NCBI GenBank assembly: GCA_964628435.1
Contig: CAZVON010000029.1
Coordinates: forward strand, 1-14,682
Source of the DNA: CAZVON01 sp964628435
GTDB taxonomy: Bacteria; Patescibacteriota; Microgenomatia; Levybacterales; UBA12049
Direction of reading: 5' to 3'
Length of the DNA stretch: 14,682 bases
Made by a program: the position numbers and the translations under genes. The number at the start of each line of letters is the position of its first letter. Within the stretch, counting starts at the first letter, position 1. Under the pieces are notes generated by a model. That model had not been told where the DNA came from and searched no databases. It saw only the letters and a list, made by a program, of their open reading frames with translations. This document shows, one piece after another, positions 6,672 through 14,234 of this stretch.

Positions 6672-8714
6672 CTATGTGGGTAGTTGAGGGGAGGAGGGTG
6701 AATCAACTGGGTTAGTGGGTTGGGCAGAAACGGTTGAATTTGATGGAGTAATTGGTTGAGAAGGTTGAGTTTCCATCGGTGGACTCAGAGGTTGAGGTAG
6801 AGGAGTTTGTACAGGAGTTGAATCAGAGACAGGCGTGGGTTGAACAGGGGGAGCCTCGACTGCTTGACTTGGAGGTTGTAGTGGTTCTTGACCAAGTGAT
6901 TCAGTGGTTTGTTGCTCTTGCATTTTGAGTAGCTCCGAAGGTTTGGAGGTAATAATATTATGTTCATAGGGCGCGGCAATAACTTTCATGGCAACGTGAT
7001 TTTGGCCAGCAAAAAAAAGACCCTCGCCAACATCGGCAGATAAAAGCAATGTTTTTTCGCCTTCTGATAAGTAGAATGTTTTGGCAATCATATCAACTTC
7101 CGCAGTGCCTTGTTTTAAAAGAATTTGTAGCGAAGAATTGGAAAGTACTGCTTTGCCATAATCAGTGGAAAGAAAATCCTCTACATCTTGCGTTGCGGTT
7201 GTAAGTCCCAGGTAGTATTTGCGGGCGCGTTTCGCAATACCATACACAAATGACGCGCTGTCGTCGTATTTCATCATATACCATGCTTCGTCTAAAATAA
7301 GCAGCCTTTTTTTTAAGGATTTGCGAATCCGTGTCCAGACAAAGTCAAGCACAATATGCATGGCAATGGGTCGCAGCTCATCTTCTAATGCTTTGATCGA
7401 AAACACCGTAAACGGATTTTTAATATCAAAATTGGACTGTTGGTTAAAAATACCGCTTAAGCTTCCTTTAATAAACTTTTCAATCCGAAGCGCTAAATCC
7501 CGAGCTATCGGGTCTTCGGTGCCTAGAAGCGTTTTATATAAATCTTCCATTAAAGGCGGTGTTTTTTTCTGCGTAGCTGGGTCTTGAGTAATGCCTTTTT
7601 GTCGATACGTTTCAACTAGTGCTCGGTCTAAAATCGCGTCATGGGCGGCATCTAAATTTCCCATGACAATGCGAAGCAAGCCGTGGAGCGATAGGATTTT
7701 AAGTCCTAGTTCGTTTTCTCCTTCTTCGTACAAACCCGACAAATCAAATGGGTTAATTTTAATGGGAGAAGATGGTGTAAAAGCAACGTATTCACCGCCA
7801 GCAGTTTTGCACAGCGTTTCGTATTCGCCTTCTGGGTCAATAATAATTACTTCCGTTCCAAACATAAAATGCCGCAATGCCTCAAGCTTGATAAAAAATG
7901 ATTTTCCAGATCCTGATTTCCCTAAGACTACCTCATTGGCATTTTCCAGGGTATAGCGGTCAAAGATAATCAAAGAGCTATTTTGCTGATTAATGCCGTA
8001 CATAACTCCTCTGTCTTGGGTAAGGGTGGCAGACGTAAACGGAAAAGTTGATGCCAAGGACGTGGTATCCATGTTTCGGGTAATAAAGAGCTTGTCTTCT
8101 CCCAGTGGAATAGTGCTTTTGAACCCTTGTTCCATTTGAAGTGTTGCTGGTTTTGCTAACAGCAGCAAAGAAGAAAGCGTGGAACTGAGGCGTTTAGATG
8201 CTTCGTCTAAGTCTTGAGGCGTATCAGCAGCAGGGGTAATGTACAGACTAAACTGAAAAAACCGTTCAACTCCTTTTGCCAGTTCTGCCTGAAGCGCGAG
8301 CGCGTCTTCGAGTGCTGCGGTTACTTTTGGGTCAATAACCTGATTTTGTTCTGCTTGAGACGAAATGGTAGCTTCCATTTCGGCAATTTTACGTCTTAAG
8401 TCAGATAAAATATCTGGCGACGAAGTAGGATAAATAAACATGCCAATATTCATCGAGTGATCAAAATCAATAAGTGGCAAAAGCCAATTGGGAGACACAT
8501 AACGAGGGTAATCAACCACAAAAAGCGTTTGGTGGTAGGTTTCGCCAACCCGAATTGACTTAAAGTCAACTTCAACAGAAGAAGGGGCAATGATGTCGCT
8601 GAGCGATACCATCCCTTTTTCAAGCTCAGACAATGCAGCAGTTTGTCCTTCTTGCATAGGCGCTACTGCTGATTGAATAGGTGTATTTTTTTTACCAAAT
8701 CCAAACAGTCCCAT
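6672..8714 (-). CDS. virB4: VirB4/TraC-family type IV secretion ATPase
   Basis: VirB4 ATPases power substrate translocation and assembly at the inner face of type IV secretion systems. The 680-residue product has the N-terminal VirB4 region (about 40-240), Walker A GKSGSGKS (265-272), an IIDPEGEYE strand (290-298), Walker B LLILDEAW (471-478), and the TATQD motif (506-510) typical of VirB4/TraC/ConE proteins. Residues from about 605 to the end form a low-complexity Pro/Gln/Ser/Thr tail that is not part of the usual fold and may be disordered. No transmembrane segment is apparent. The ATG is two bases after the stop of the TraC-like gene, so translation is probably coupled. It ends in TAG, unlike its TAA-ending neighbours. 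Confidence 0.95.
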   Translation of the reverse strand: MGLFGFGKKNTPIQSAVAPMQEGQTAALSELEKGMVSLSDIIAPSSVEVDFKSIRVGETYHQTLFVVDYPRYVSPNWLLPLIDFDHSMNIGMFIYPTSSPDILSDLRRKIAEMEATISSQAEQNQVIDPKVTAALEDALALQAELAKGVERFFQFSLYITPAADTPQDLDEASKRLSSTLSSLLLLAKPATLQMEQGFKSTIPLGEDKLFITRNMDTTSLASTFPFTSATLTQDRGVMYGINQQNSSLIIFDRYTLENANEVVLGKSGSGKSFFIKLEALRHFMFGTEVIIIDPEGEYETLCKTAGGEYVAFTPSSPIKINPFDLSGLYEEGENELGLKILSLHGLLRIVMGNLDAAHDAILDRALVETYRQKGITQDPATQKKTPPLMEDLYKTLLGTEDPIARDLALRIEKFIKGSLSGIFNQQSNFDIKNPFTVFSIKALEDELRPIAMHIVLDFVWTRIRKSLKKRLLILDEAWYMMKYDDSASFVYGIAKRARKYYLGLTTATQDVEDFLSTDYGKAVLSNSSLQILLKQGTAEVDMIAKTFYLSEGEKTLLLSADVGEGLFFAGQNHVAMKVIAAPYEHNIITSKPSELLKMQEQQTTESLGQEPLQPPSQAVEAPPVQPTPVSDSTPVQTPLPQPLSPPMETQPSQPITPSNSTVSAQPTNPVDSPSSPQLPT

Positions 8715-8716
8715 AA

Positions 8717-9418
8717 TTACGGTGTCATAATAACCGGTGTGTGAATACCAGCGCTTAATTGTTCAGGAGTTGATCGTTGTTGGTTATACATATCGTAATA
8801 TACTTTTATAAGTTCTTCTTTTTCTAAAACCTTTGATCGGAGCGAAAGCCTGGCTAATTGTCCAAGGACCGCATTTGCTTTGGTGTGAAGCGTTGTTTTT
8901 GCCTGTTCAACAAAATTTGCATGTCCTTTTTTCCCCTGAGCAACCGTTGCAGCACCTCCAATACCTTTTTCAAGGTACGAATAAGGAACAACAATATAAA
9001 ATTTTTTATCAAGCACGGTGTTTACTTTAACAAGTTCTGCAATAAAGTCTTTATAGAGTTTGATTTGCGTAATTAGTGCCTGATTTTGTTGTTCGGACAA
9101 AGAACTATGCAGTGTTGGTTGTTGCATGTGTGAATCGAGCAATCGAAGATACGAAGAAATGTCGATTTTTGTGCTTTGAATCACAATCTGGACGGGAAAC
9201 GAAAGGGAATTTAGAAAACTTGCGTAGGCAAAAATCCGCGCGTTTTGCTCGTCTTGGGAAAGCAACGCGAAATTACTGGCTTGCACTTCGATAAGTAAAC
9301 AGGCATTCCCACCGTCAAGCACAACGACATCGTCAATAATGTCATGCACTTGCGTAAATTTTTGTGTTGATCCTACGTGAGTCGGTTTTTTTTTCTTTTG
9401 CTGGGCAGTGTTGCTCAT
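8717..9418 (-). CDS. TraC-like protein, resembling a detached VirB4 N-terminal region
   Basis: This 233-residue protein lacks signal peptides and transmembrane segments. Its order of elements (VHDIIDDVVVLDGG, then CLLIEVQASNFALLS, then a long helix with FASFLNSL-like sequence, then VQIVIQSTKIDI) matches the beta-strand-rich start of TraC/VirB4-type ATPases, and no Walker motifs are present. Small TraC-like proteins encoded between PrgI and VirB4 are familiar in Patescibacteria and Gram-positive conjugative elements. A role as adaptor between PrgI at the membrane and the VirB4 motor is inferred. It starts three bases after the PrgI stop and ends two bases before the VirB4 start. GGAAG 9 bases upstream of its ATG is the nearest thing to a Shine-Dalgarno site in the cluster. 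Confidence 0.75.
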   Translation of the reverse strand: MSNTAQQKKKKPTHVGSTQKFTQVHDIIDDVVVLDGGNACLLIEVQASNFALLSQDEQNARIFAYASFLNSLSFPVQIVIQSTKIDISSYLRLLDSHMQQPTLHSSLSEQQNQALITQIKLYKDFIAELVKVNTVLDKKFYIVVPYSYLEKGIGGAATVAQGKKGHANFVEQAKTTLHTKANAVLGQLARLSLRSKVLEKEELIKVYYDMYNQQRSTPEQLSAGIHTPVIMTP

Positions 9419-9421
9419 ACG

Positions 9422-10576
9422 TTAGCTTCCAAATAAGTTTCTGCGTAGTTCTTCTCGTTGGTCAAAGGAAATAATTTCCAAAGGAGGAATAATTTGGCCA
9501 TTGGCGATAATTTCTACTTGATCAAATTTATGTTCTTCCTGCGGGTCTNNNNNNNNNNAAGTGGCAGAGGCAAACTGTCCGAGCGAGTTTGTCTTAAACG
9601 CGCGTACGGGGTTTCCTTCTTTATCTTTTATCTCAACCAACATATTAGAGAGAATTTTTCCTCGTGGGTCTTTGACAATACCAGTGATGAGATTTGGATA
9701 GTCTGGTGTTGTTGGTAACCCAGCTCGGGTACCCATGCCTTTGGGTATTTGACGAACGCGAGATGTTTCTTGTAGCTGTTTTGCAACACTTGGTTTATAG
9801 ACTTGTTGGGAAGATTGCTGCTGCATTTTTTGCGATAGCGCGAATAGCTGTTGTTCGAGTTGTTGTTTTTGGGCAAGCAAATCACTGAGCTGTTGTTGCA
9901 ATTCTTGCACTTTTGCGTGAGCAGTTAAATCTCCTTGAGGATCTGGGTGAATTACTTCTTCTTGTTTTGCTGTTTCTAATTCTTTTTGGATAAGCTGTGC
10001 TTCTTTTTCAAGCGCCTCTTCTTTTTGCTTTGCGTTTTGGGCAGAGTCTGAGTTGACAATTGGCGGTTGTTGCGAAGCAGCAGCAGGTATTACCGTAGCA
10101 GGTGGAATCGTAGGGCTTGCTGCTGTTGGAGTAGCGAATAACGATTGGAAAAACAAGTTCTCTTTTTGATCGAGTTTGTTTTGCGTTGGTTTTGAGGCGT
10201 GGGCCAAGTACGCTTGGATATCGATTCGCGCTGGTGTTTGCGCGTGAGAAGCTGGGACAACAGCGGCAATATGTGAGAACATGTGTCCACCGTCTTTTTG
10301 AAACACGTATTGATTTGGCGTAAATAACGCTTTGATAAAATTAACAACCATAACATCCATTGGTCGGCCTTCAATGGGAATAAACGCAAAACCAATCCCA
10401 AAAAGGCCACAAAAAGAGGCAAAAGGAAATTTTACCAAAACAGGAATCGGTAACGAGAAAAACACCCATGCCAATATACAACCGCTTGCTAGATACGCGA
10501 ATTGTTTTACTGTCATATCACCGATCAGCTTAAACTGAAATCCGGTTATGTCTTGGGGAATAGGATGGTTTTCCAT
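9422..10576 (-). CDS. PrgI-family protein with coiled coil and beta-sandwich domain (contains gap)
   Basis: PrgI proteins are small two-helix membrane components of type IV secretion systems, encoded next to VirB4. Residues 1-95 match that family: IPQDITGFQFKLIGDMT (6-22), then transmembrane helices at about 23-43 and 47-68, then the conserved IEGRPMD (68-74) and FIKALFTPNQYVFQK (80-94). Unlike short PrgI proteins, this one continues through a proline/alanine-rich linker, a glutamine-rich coiled coil (about 180-258) and a carboxypeptidase-regulatory-like beta sandwich (about 295-384; ITGIVKDPRGKILSNMLVEI, then FKTNSLGQFASAT). The beta sandwich is interrupted by ten unknown bases, giving four unknown residues. 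The tail could be cytoplasmic or extracellular depending on helix topology. This is the first gene of the cluster. Confidence 0.9.
   Translation of the reverse strand: MENHPIPQDITGFQFKLIGDMTVKQFAYLASGCILAWVFFSLPIPVLVKFPFASFCGLFGIGFAFIPIEGRPMDVMVVNFIKALFTPNQYVFQKDGGHMFSHIAAVVPASHAQTPARIDIQAYLAHASKPTQNKLDQKENLFFQSLFATPTAASPTIPPATVIPAAASQQPPIVNSDSAQNAKQKEEALEKEAQLIQKELETAKQEEVIHPDPQGDLTAHAKVQELQQQLSDLLAQKQQLEQQLFALSQKMQQQSSQQVYKPSVAKQLQETSRVRQIPKGMGTRAGLPTTPDYPNLITGIVKDPRGKILSNMLVEIKDKEGNPVRAFKTNSLGQFASATXXXXDPQEEHKFDQVEIIANGQIIPPLEIISFDQREELRRNLFGS
9549..9558. other. Assembly gap (10 N) inside the PrgI-family gene
   Basis: Ten undetermined bases lie in the coding sequence for the C-terminal beta sandwich. 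The frame is the same on both sides when exactly ten bases are assumed. The domain appears a few residues short here compared with related sandwiches, so the ten Ns may be a placeholder. Confidence 0.99.
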
Positions 10577-10766
10577 AAAAAAGATCTTACGATATTGAGT
10601 TGATTATTTCTCAGGACATCGCAGTATCACAATATCTAAATATCTTTTTGTAGTCTATAACGTGAAAAATACTATTGCAAGATTATCAAACTAGGTCAAA
10701 CGGGGTACAAACTCAAGGTTTCTGTGAAAATTAGGATATAAAATGTATCTAAAAATGAAGCGTAAT
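10577..10766. promoter_or_regulatory. 190-base spacer upstream of the T4SS cluster, weak promoter candidate
   Basis: This spacer lies upstream of the PrgI gene and downstream of the disordered-protein gene, both on the minus strand. No convincing ORF is present. On the minus strand, TTGACC (10694-10699), 19 bases and TAGTAT (10669-10674) form a possible promoter with a leader near 85 bases. The spacer length is suboptimal and the -10 is poor. No clear Shine-Dalgarno site precedes the PrgI ATG. Confidence 0.25.
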
Positions 10767-10772
10767 TTACGC
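10751..10772 (-). terminator. Possible intrinsic terminator after the disordered-protein gene
   Basis: The inverted repeat GCGTAATTTACGC (10760-10772) contains the TAA stop of the upstream gene and is followed on the minus strand by a short T run (10755-10751). The stem is only five to six base pairs, so the call is weak. It would separate this gene from the secretion cluster. Confidence 0.3.
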
Positions 10773-12296
10773 AATGCGACTATACGTTTGATTGGCTGCT
10801 TCGGTTTCTCCTGCTTCAAGGTAGGCATCACCAAGAAGAGTCCAGAAATTGTTATTGTTTGCTTGTAGAGCTATTGGTTCAAGATAAGCAATGAAACTAA
10901 ATAGTTCAGTTCGATCCTTTCTGACTTGATTGTAGCGTTCTCGAGCTTGTACTGCGGCATCTGTAACACTTCCTTCTTGAATTTTTTGGTTTACTTCCTG
11001 TTGCCATGGTTCAAGGGGAAGCGTTTCTACTGGCTGTTTATATTCATGCAATAGCAGTCCTGTATCATCGCTAGGCGGGACTTCGTTTTTTTCTGCTGAT
11101 GGTTCGGCAGGAGGAAGGGCAGCAGTATATGATTGCTCGTGCCGATCAATATTTTCTCGTTCATTTTGATCAATGTTTTCTGGAGCAGCAGGTAAACCTG
11201 CATCTGGATTTTCTGCATCAGGTCGTTCAATTTGTGAGGTACCCGCGGGAGTAGCTTGTTTAATTGCTTCTGCTTCGGATCTTGCTTTTGCGAGTATTCT
11301 TTCGGCTTCTTCCTGTACGGATCGAAGGAATTGTTTTGCAGCATTTCTTTTCTCCTCTAGGTTTTGGTATTCTTTATGGAAATAGGACTCGTCAGTTTTC
11401 GCAACTTCAACATCAGTTGGAACAGGAGGAGGAGGTGGCGGCGCAGGCTGGCGAGATATTATTCGGCTCGGTGGCTGAAACTGTTGGTCTGGGTCTGTAA
11501 GTACTGATCTGCCTGCTTGAGGATTTTTATTGACTCTAGGAAGTTTGCTGGTATCCCAAGGCCTAACCGTAGATTGTGGGCGAATAGGTGTTTCTTCGCT
11601 AGCGATTTGATTCAGTAACCTTACTGCGTCTTCTCCAGTAGGTTCTGCTGCTGTTGTTGGTGGAGACGCATCTAGGGTAGGAGATGCTTCTGGTAAAGCG
11701 AGTATGCCAGCAACAGAAGGAGGTTCGTCGGGAGAGGAACCAGAGTCTGGATTTATTACTCGCGTAGTTACATTCAGTGGTTCTTCGTCTGAATGTCTTT
11801 TATCTGGATCACTTGCGTTGGCAGTACGAATCCTATCGATTAAATCTCTTGCGCCTGTTCTGTTTGCGGCGTTGCGTATTCCCTCAACAACTCCTTTCCC
11901 CACATTTACTACTCTCCGAACAGTTTGCGGTTGATTTTCCTTGATGTGAGTCTTAAGTGCGTCTGCAATTAAATTTTCGTCTGCAGGCTGTTGTGCGGTT
12001 TCTTGTGTTGGTTGTTTTGCTGCTGTAGCTTGTTCTTGCTGTGCGTTTCGTCTTTGCATTTCTTGTTGTATTTGTTGCGTGGTGAGACTTTCGGTAAAAA
12101 TTCTTCTTCGCAAGCCACGGGGTATAACACGGGTTGGTGCAGTTGTTATCTCTGGACCGTGGTATTCTGGCGGGCGGGCGGCAGTTGTTTCTTGAGCACG
12201 TGGTCGAGTAGGAATGCCTTCTCTAAAAATCCGTTGCCGATCCGCGCGGCTAAAATGAATAGATCCACTACCTAATGATATGCTTTCGTCAGCCAT
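10767..12296 (-). CDS. Uncharacterised disordered protein with coiled coil and C-terminal TPR-like hairpin
   Basis: I do not recognise a family. The ATG at 12294-12296 gives 509 residues. A TTG 36 bases upstream is rejected because it forms part of the likely -35 element. The N-terminal third is rich in Gln, Arg, Ala and Pro and carries two similar motifs, RQRIFREG (20-27) and RRRIFTES (63-70). A proline-rich low-complexity section (190-300, including a run of six prolines) follows, then a charged coiled coil (about 303-347) and an 8-residue near-repeat ENIDQNER/ENIDRHEQ (373-388). The last 25 residues, FWTLLGDAYLEAGETEAAN and on, fit one TPR unit. No membrane segment is seen, so it is probably cytoplasmic. 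It is transcribed away from the small-protein operon and toward the secretion genes; a scaffold or chaperone role is only a guess. Confidence 0.75.
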   Translation of the reverse strand: MADESISLGSGSIHFSRADRQRIFREGIPTRPRAQETTAARPPEYHGPEITTAPTRVIPRGLRRRIFTESLTTQQIQQEMQRRNAQQEQATAAKQPTQETAQQPADENLIADALKTHIKENQPQTVRRVVNVGKGVVEGIRNAANRTGARDLIDRIRTANASDPDKRHSDEEPLNVTTRVINPDSGSSPDEPPSVAGILALPEASPTLDASPPTTAAEPTGEDAVRLLNQIASEETPIRPQSTVRPWDTSKLPRVNKNPQAGRSVLTDPDQQFQPPSRIISRQPAPPPPPPVPTDVEVAKTDESYFHKEYQNLEEKRNAAKQFLRSVQEEAERILAKARSEAEAIKQATPAGTSQIERPDAENPDAGLPAAPENIDQNERENIDRHEQSYTAALPPAEPSAEKNEVPPSDDTGLLLHEYKQPVETLPLEPWQQEVNQKIQEGSVTDAAVQARERYNQVRKDRTELFSFIAYLEPIALQANNNNFWTLLGDAYLEAGETEAANQTYSRIA

Positions 12297-12302
12297 ATCA
12301 TT

Positions 12303-12332
12303 AGTATACGTTGTTTTTTTTCTTCTTTGCAA
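12303..12332 (-). promoter_or_regulatory. Promoter of the disordered-protein gene, predicted leaderless
   Basis: On the minus strand, TTGCAA (12327-12332), 18 bases and TATACT (12303-12308) are followed by six bases and then the ATG. Transcription would begin at or very near the start codon. The -10 matches the consensus at five of six positions. Confidence 0.6.
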
Positions 12333-12339
12333 GAGGTAC

Positions 12340-12369
12340 TTGACACAGATGTAAATTATTGATTATTCT
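12340..12369 (+). promoter_or_regulatory. Promoter of the small-protein operon, predicted leaderless
   Basis: A perfect -35, TTGACA (12340-12345), is followed by 18 bases and TATTCT (12364-12369), then six bases to the GTG start. The transcript would start on or beside the GTG. The -35 lies seven bases from the -35 of the divergent gene, so RNA polymerase bound at one site would obstruct the other. Confidence 0.6.
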
Positions 12370-12375
12370 TAATAT

Positions 12376-12738
12376 GTGGAAGTCACCAAAGAACATAAAG
12401 ATCAAGTAGAAACAAAAATTGTAGAAGCAATTCTTGCGGCTCTAGATACAGATGAGATTTCTTCTGAACAACTTCCAGAAATTTCAGGGTATGTACTTGA
12501 TACTATAGACACTGTTACTACTCAAGACCAACTCATGCAATTTTTACGAGACCTTTCTTCTAAGTGGAGCATTTTTACCAAACTATTGGTACTTGAAAGT
12601 GGAGAAGTAAAAGAAAAAACAGAAGATAAGGTAGCAGAAGATGTTTTAAAAATGGCAAAAGAGGGAAAGATTGATGAAGCCATTGGCTTGGCAAAAACCA
12701 TGACCGAAAATCCCGCGCAAGAAGCAGTACAAGCATAA
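12376..12738 (+). CDS. Small helical protein, paralogue of the gene at 14235
   Basis: The product is 120 residues, predicted all-helical, acidic, without signal or membrane segments. I do not recognise the family. The GTG start is supported by alignment with the second copy at 14235, where VEVTKEHK matches MDLTDEHK. About 38 of 109 residues are identical without gaps. The strongest block is FLRDLSSKWSIFTKLLV (56-72), and the AKEGKIDEA segment near the end is also shared. Loss of the paralogue's extra bases is not needed, since the alignment runs through almost the whole length. It is followed seven bases later by the 479-residue gene, so the two form an operon. Function is unknown; a regulator or partner of the following protein is possible. 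Confidence 0.8.
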   Translation: MEVTKEHKDQVETKIVEAILAALDTDEISSEQLPEISGYVLDTIDTVTTQDQLMQFLRDLSSKWSIFTKLLVLESGEVKEKTEDKVAEDVLKMAKEGKIDEAIGLAKTMTENPAQEAVQA

Positions 12739-12745
12739 CAATAAT

Positions 12746-14185
12746 ATGGCAAACGTAAATGCGGTTGAACAAATTCAGGGAGAAGTTTTAAAATCGGTTG
12801 ATCCTCGAAGGTCTGCAAACCAAACTGCTCGAGAAACCCATCTTAATATTTTCCAACAAAAAGGAGCGCGTGCTGCCATGGAAGCAATGAATGGAAGAAG
12901 AACATTTGGAGTCACAGAAACAATGCGAGATACGGCAGTGAGACAAAATATTTTTGTAGATTTAAACGTACGCGCCAATACCAGAGAGCGACAAAATCAA
13001 GAAGCAAAGCGGCTTGCGGTAACTGATACTATTATGGAAACAAGTGCATATGTAGCAAGAGGTTTGGAGGGAGTAACAGATGCTGATACGCAAACCGCGA
13101 TGAGGGAGCAAGTAGAAAATAGAGTAGGTGCTATTCCAGGAGTAAGCGAAGCGTTTCAAAGGCTTTCTGCCACAGATAGAGACCGATACATAGAAGGATT
13201 ATTGAATAGCTCAGATCTAAAAAGAGAAGCAAATATTTTATTGCAGCAACAGGTAAATCGAGATCTTACTCAAGAACTTGCGCAAAAAATGGCTACGGTT
13301 ACGCCGGCAATGATTGCCGATCGAATAATAAGAGACAGAATTACTGGAGTAGATGATGCGGAAAAACAACAAAAGGCAAGAAACGCTATCGAAAATGAGA
13401 CGCGATCACGACTTGAAGCAGAATGGGCGTCACAATTAGAAAATATTCCTGGTGAAGCAGTAGCAAGATTAGTAGAACGATCATACGAAGCTGGCGAAGA
13501 AGCCATGAATAAAAAAGGAACAGAAATCGATCGCCAGATGAGGCAAGAAGCAGAAAAAAAGAATGTGCAGGTTGCAGATGAAGTACTTATAAAATTAAAG
13601 GGTCGGTGGGAAGTGAACGATAAAGGGAGAAGAAGAGAACATATTGATGGTGACTTTAATACCTTTGCTTCGCGTGGTTTAGAAGGAGTATTGGCAAATG
13701 CAGGGATACCAAATGAGCAAATAAGTGTTATTATGGAAAACCCAGATTTGCGAGAAAAATATGAATCACAACTCACTAATATGTTGCTCTCTAAGAGAGC
13801 ACGGGATGGACGGCTAAACATGGATGATGTGTATAAATTAATTGATGCGCCTTGGTGTGGTCAAGAAAAGTTTATAAAAATAATGGAAGGTAACGACCTA
13901 TTGCGGGAAAAAAGGAAAGAATGGGAAGACAAGGGATACGTTCATAGAGGTTTTTGGCACGAAGTTGGCAGGTTGCCACGAAATGACTTTGCAAAAATAA
14001 TGGCTGTTCTGCTTGGGTTAGCTGCTGTTTCGGCTGTAATTGCAGGAGGACCAGTTATTGCCGCTGGTCTTGGAGTATCAGGTTTAGTGGGTGGACTTGG
14101 AGCAGGAGCAGGAGTTGTGACTGCTGGAGCAGCCGGAGAATCAGGCGTTGCTGCGTTCAAAAACAGAAGAAGCGGAATGGGATAA
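12746..14185 (+). CDS. Uncharacterised helical protein with glycine-rich hydrophobic tail
   Basis: I do not recognise a family for this 479-residue protein. Residues 1-415 are charged and predicted helical. The hexapeptide RGLEGV occurs at 105-110 and 310-315, hinting at an internal duplication. Residues about 417-470 are strongly hydrophobic and glycine/alanine-rich (AVLLGLAAVSAVIAGG, then GLGVSGLVGGLGAGAG), long enough for two membrane passes with glycine-zipper spacing, ending in a short basic tail (KNRRSG). There is no signal peptide, so the large domain is probably cytoplasmic and tail-anchored, though insertion into another membrane cannot be excluded. It sits between two paralogous small genes and is cotranscribed with the first. 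The opposite strand also carries a 183-codon open frame, judged a shadow. Confidence 0.8.
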   Translation: MANVNAVEQIQGEVLKSVDPRRSANQTARETHLNIFQQKGARAAMEAMNGRRTFGVTETMRDTAVRQNIFVDLNVRANTRERQNQEAKRLAVTDTIMETSAYVARGLEGVTDADTQTAMREQVENRVGAIPGVSEAFQRLSATDRDRYIEGLLNSSDLKREANILLQQQVNRDLTQELAQKMATVTPAMIADRIIRDRITGVDDAEKQQKARNAIENETRSRLEAEWASQLENIPGEAVARLVERSYEAGEEAMNKKGTEIDRQMRQEAEKKNVQVADEVLIKLKGRWEVNDKGRRREHIDGDFNTFASRGLEGVLANAGIPNEQISVIMENPDLREKYESQLTNMLLSKRARDGRLNMDDVYKLIDAPWCGQEKFIKIMEGNDLLREKRKEWEDKGYVHRGFWHEVGRLPRNDFAKIMAVLLGLAAVSAVIAGGPVIAAGLGVSGLVGGLGAGAGVVTAGAAGESGVAAFKNRRSGMG

Positions 14186-14198
14186 ACCTCATGTATAC

Positions 14199-14228
14199 TT
14201 GACACTTCTTGTTTAATTATGCCACGAT
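14199..14228 (+). promoter_or_regulatory. Promoter candidate of the second small gene, predicted leaderless
   Basis: TTGACA (14199-14204) stands exactly 36 bases before the ATG, the same distance as at the paralogous gene. After 18 bases the -10 position holds CACGAT, a poor hexamer that keeps only the A2, A5 and T6 consensus bases, followed by six bases to the ATG. The shared geometry is the main support. Confidence 0.4.
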
Positions 14229-14234
14229 GGTAGT

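Noticed and set aside
12297..12332. TTG at 12330-12332 as start of the disordered-protein gene
   Set aside because: This codon is part of the TTGCAA -35 element, and the ATG at 12296 is six bases after a good -10, so the extra 12 residues would not be transcribed from that promoter.
13270..13821. A 183-codon open frame on the minus strand
   Set aside because: It lies wholly inside the 479-residue plus-strand gene, has Ser/Phe-rich shadow composition and no promoter or motif. The plus frame has a better context and an operon partner.
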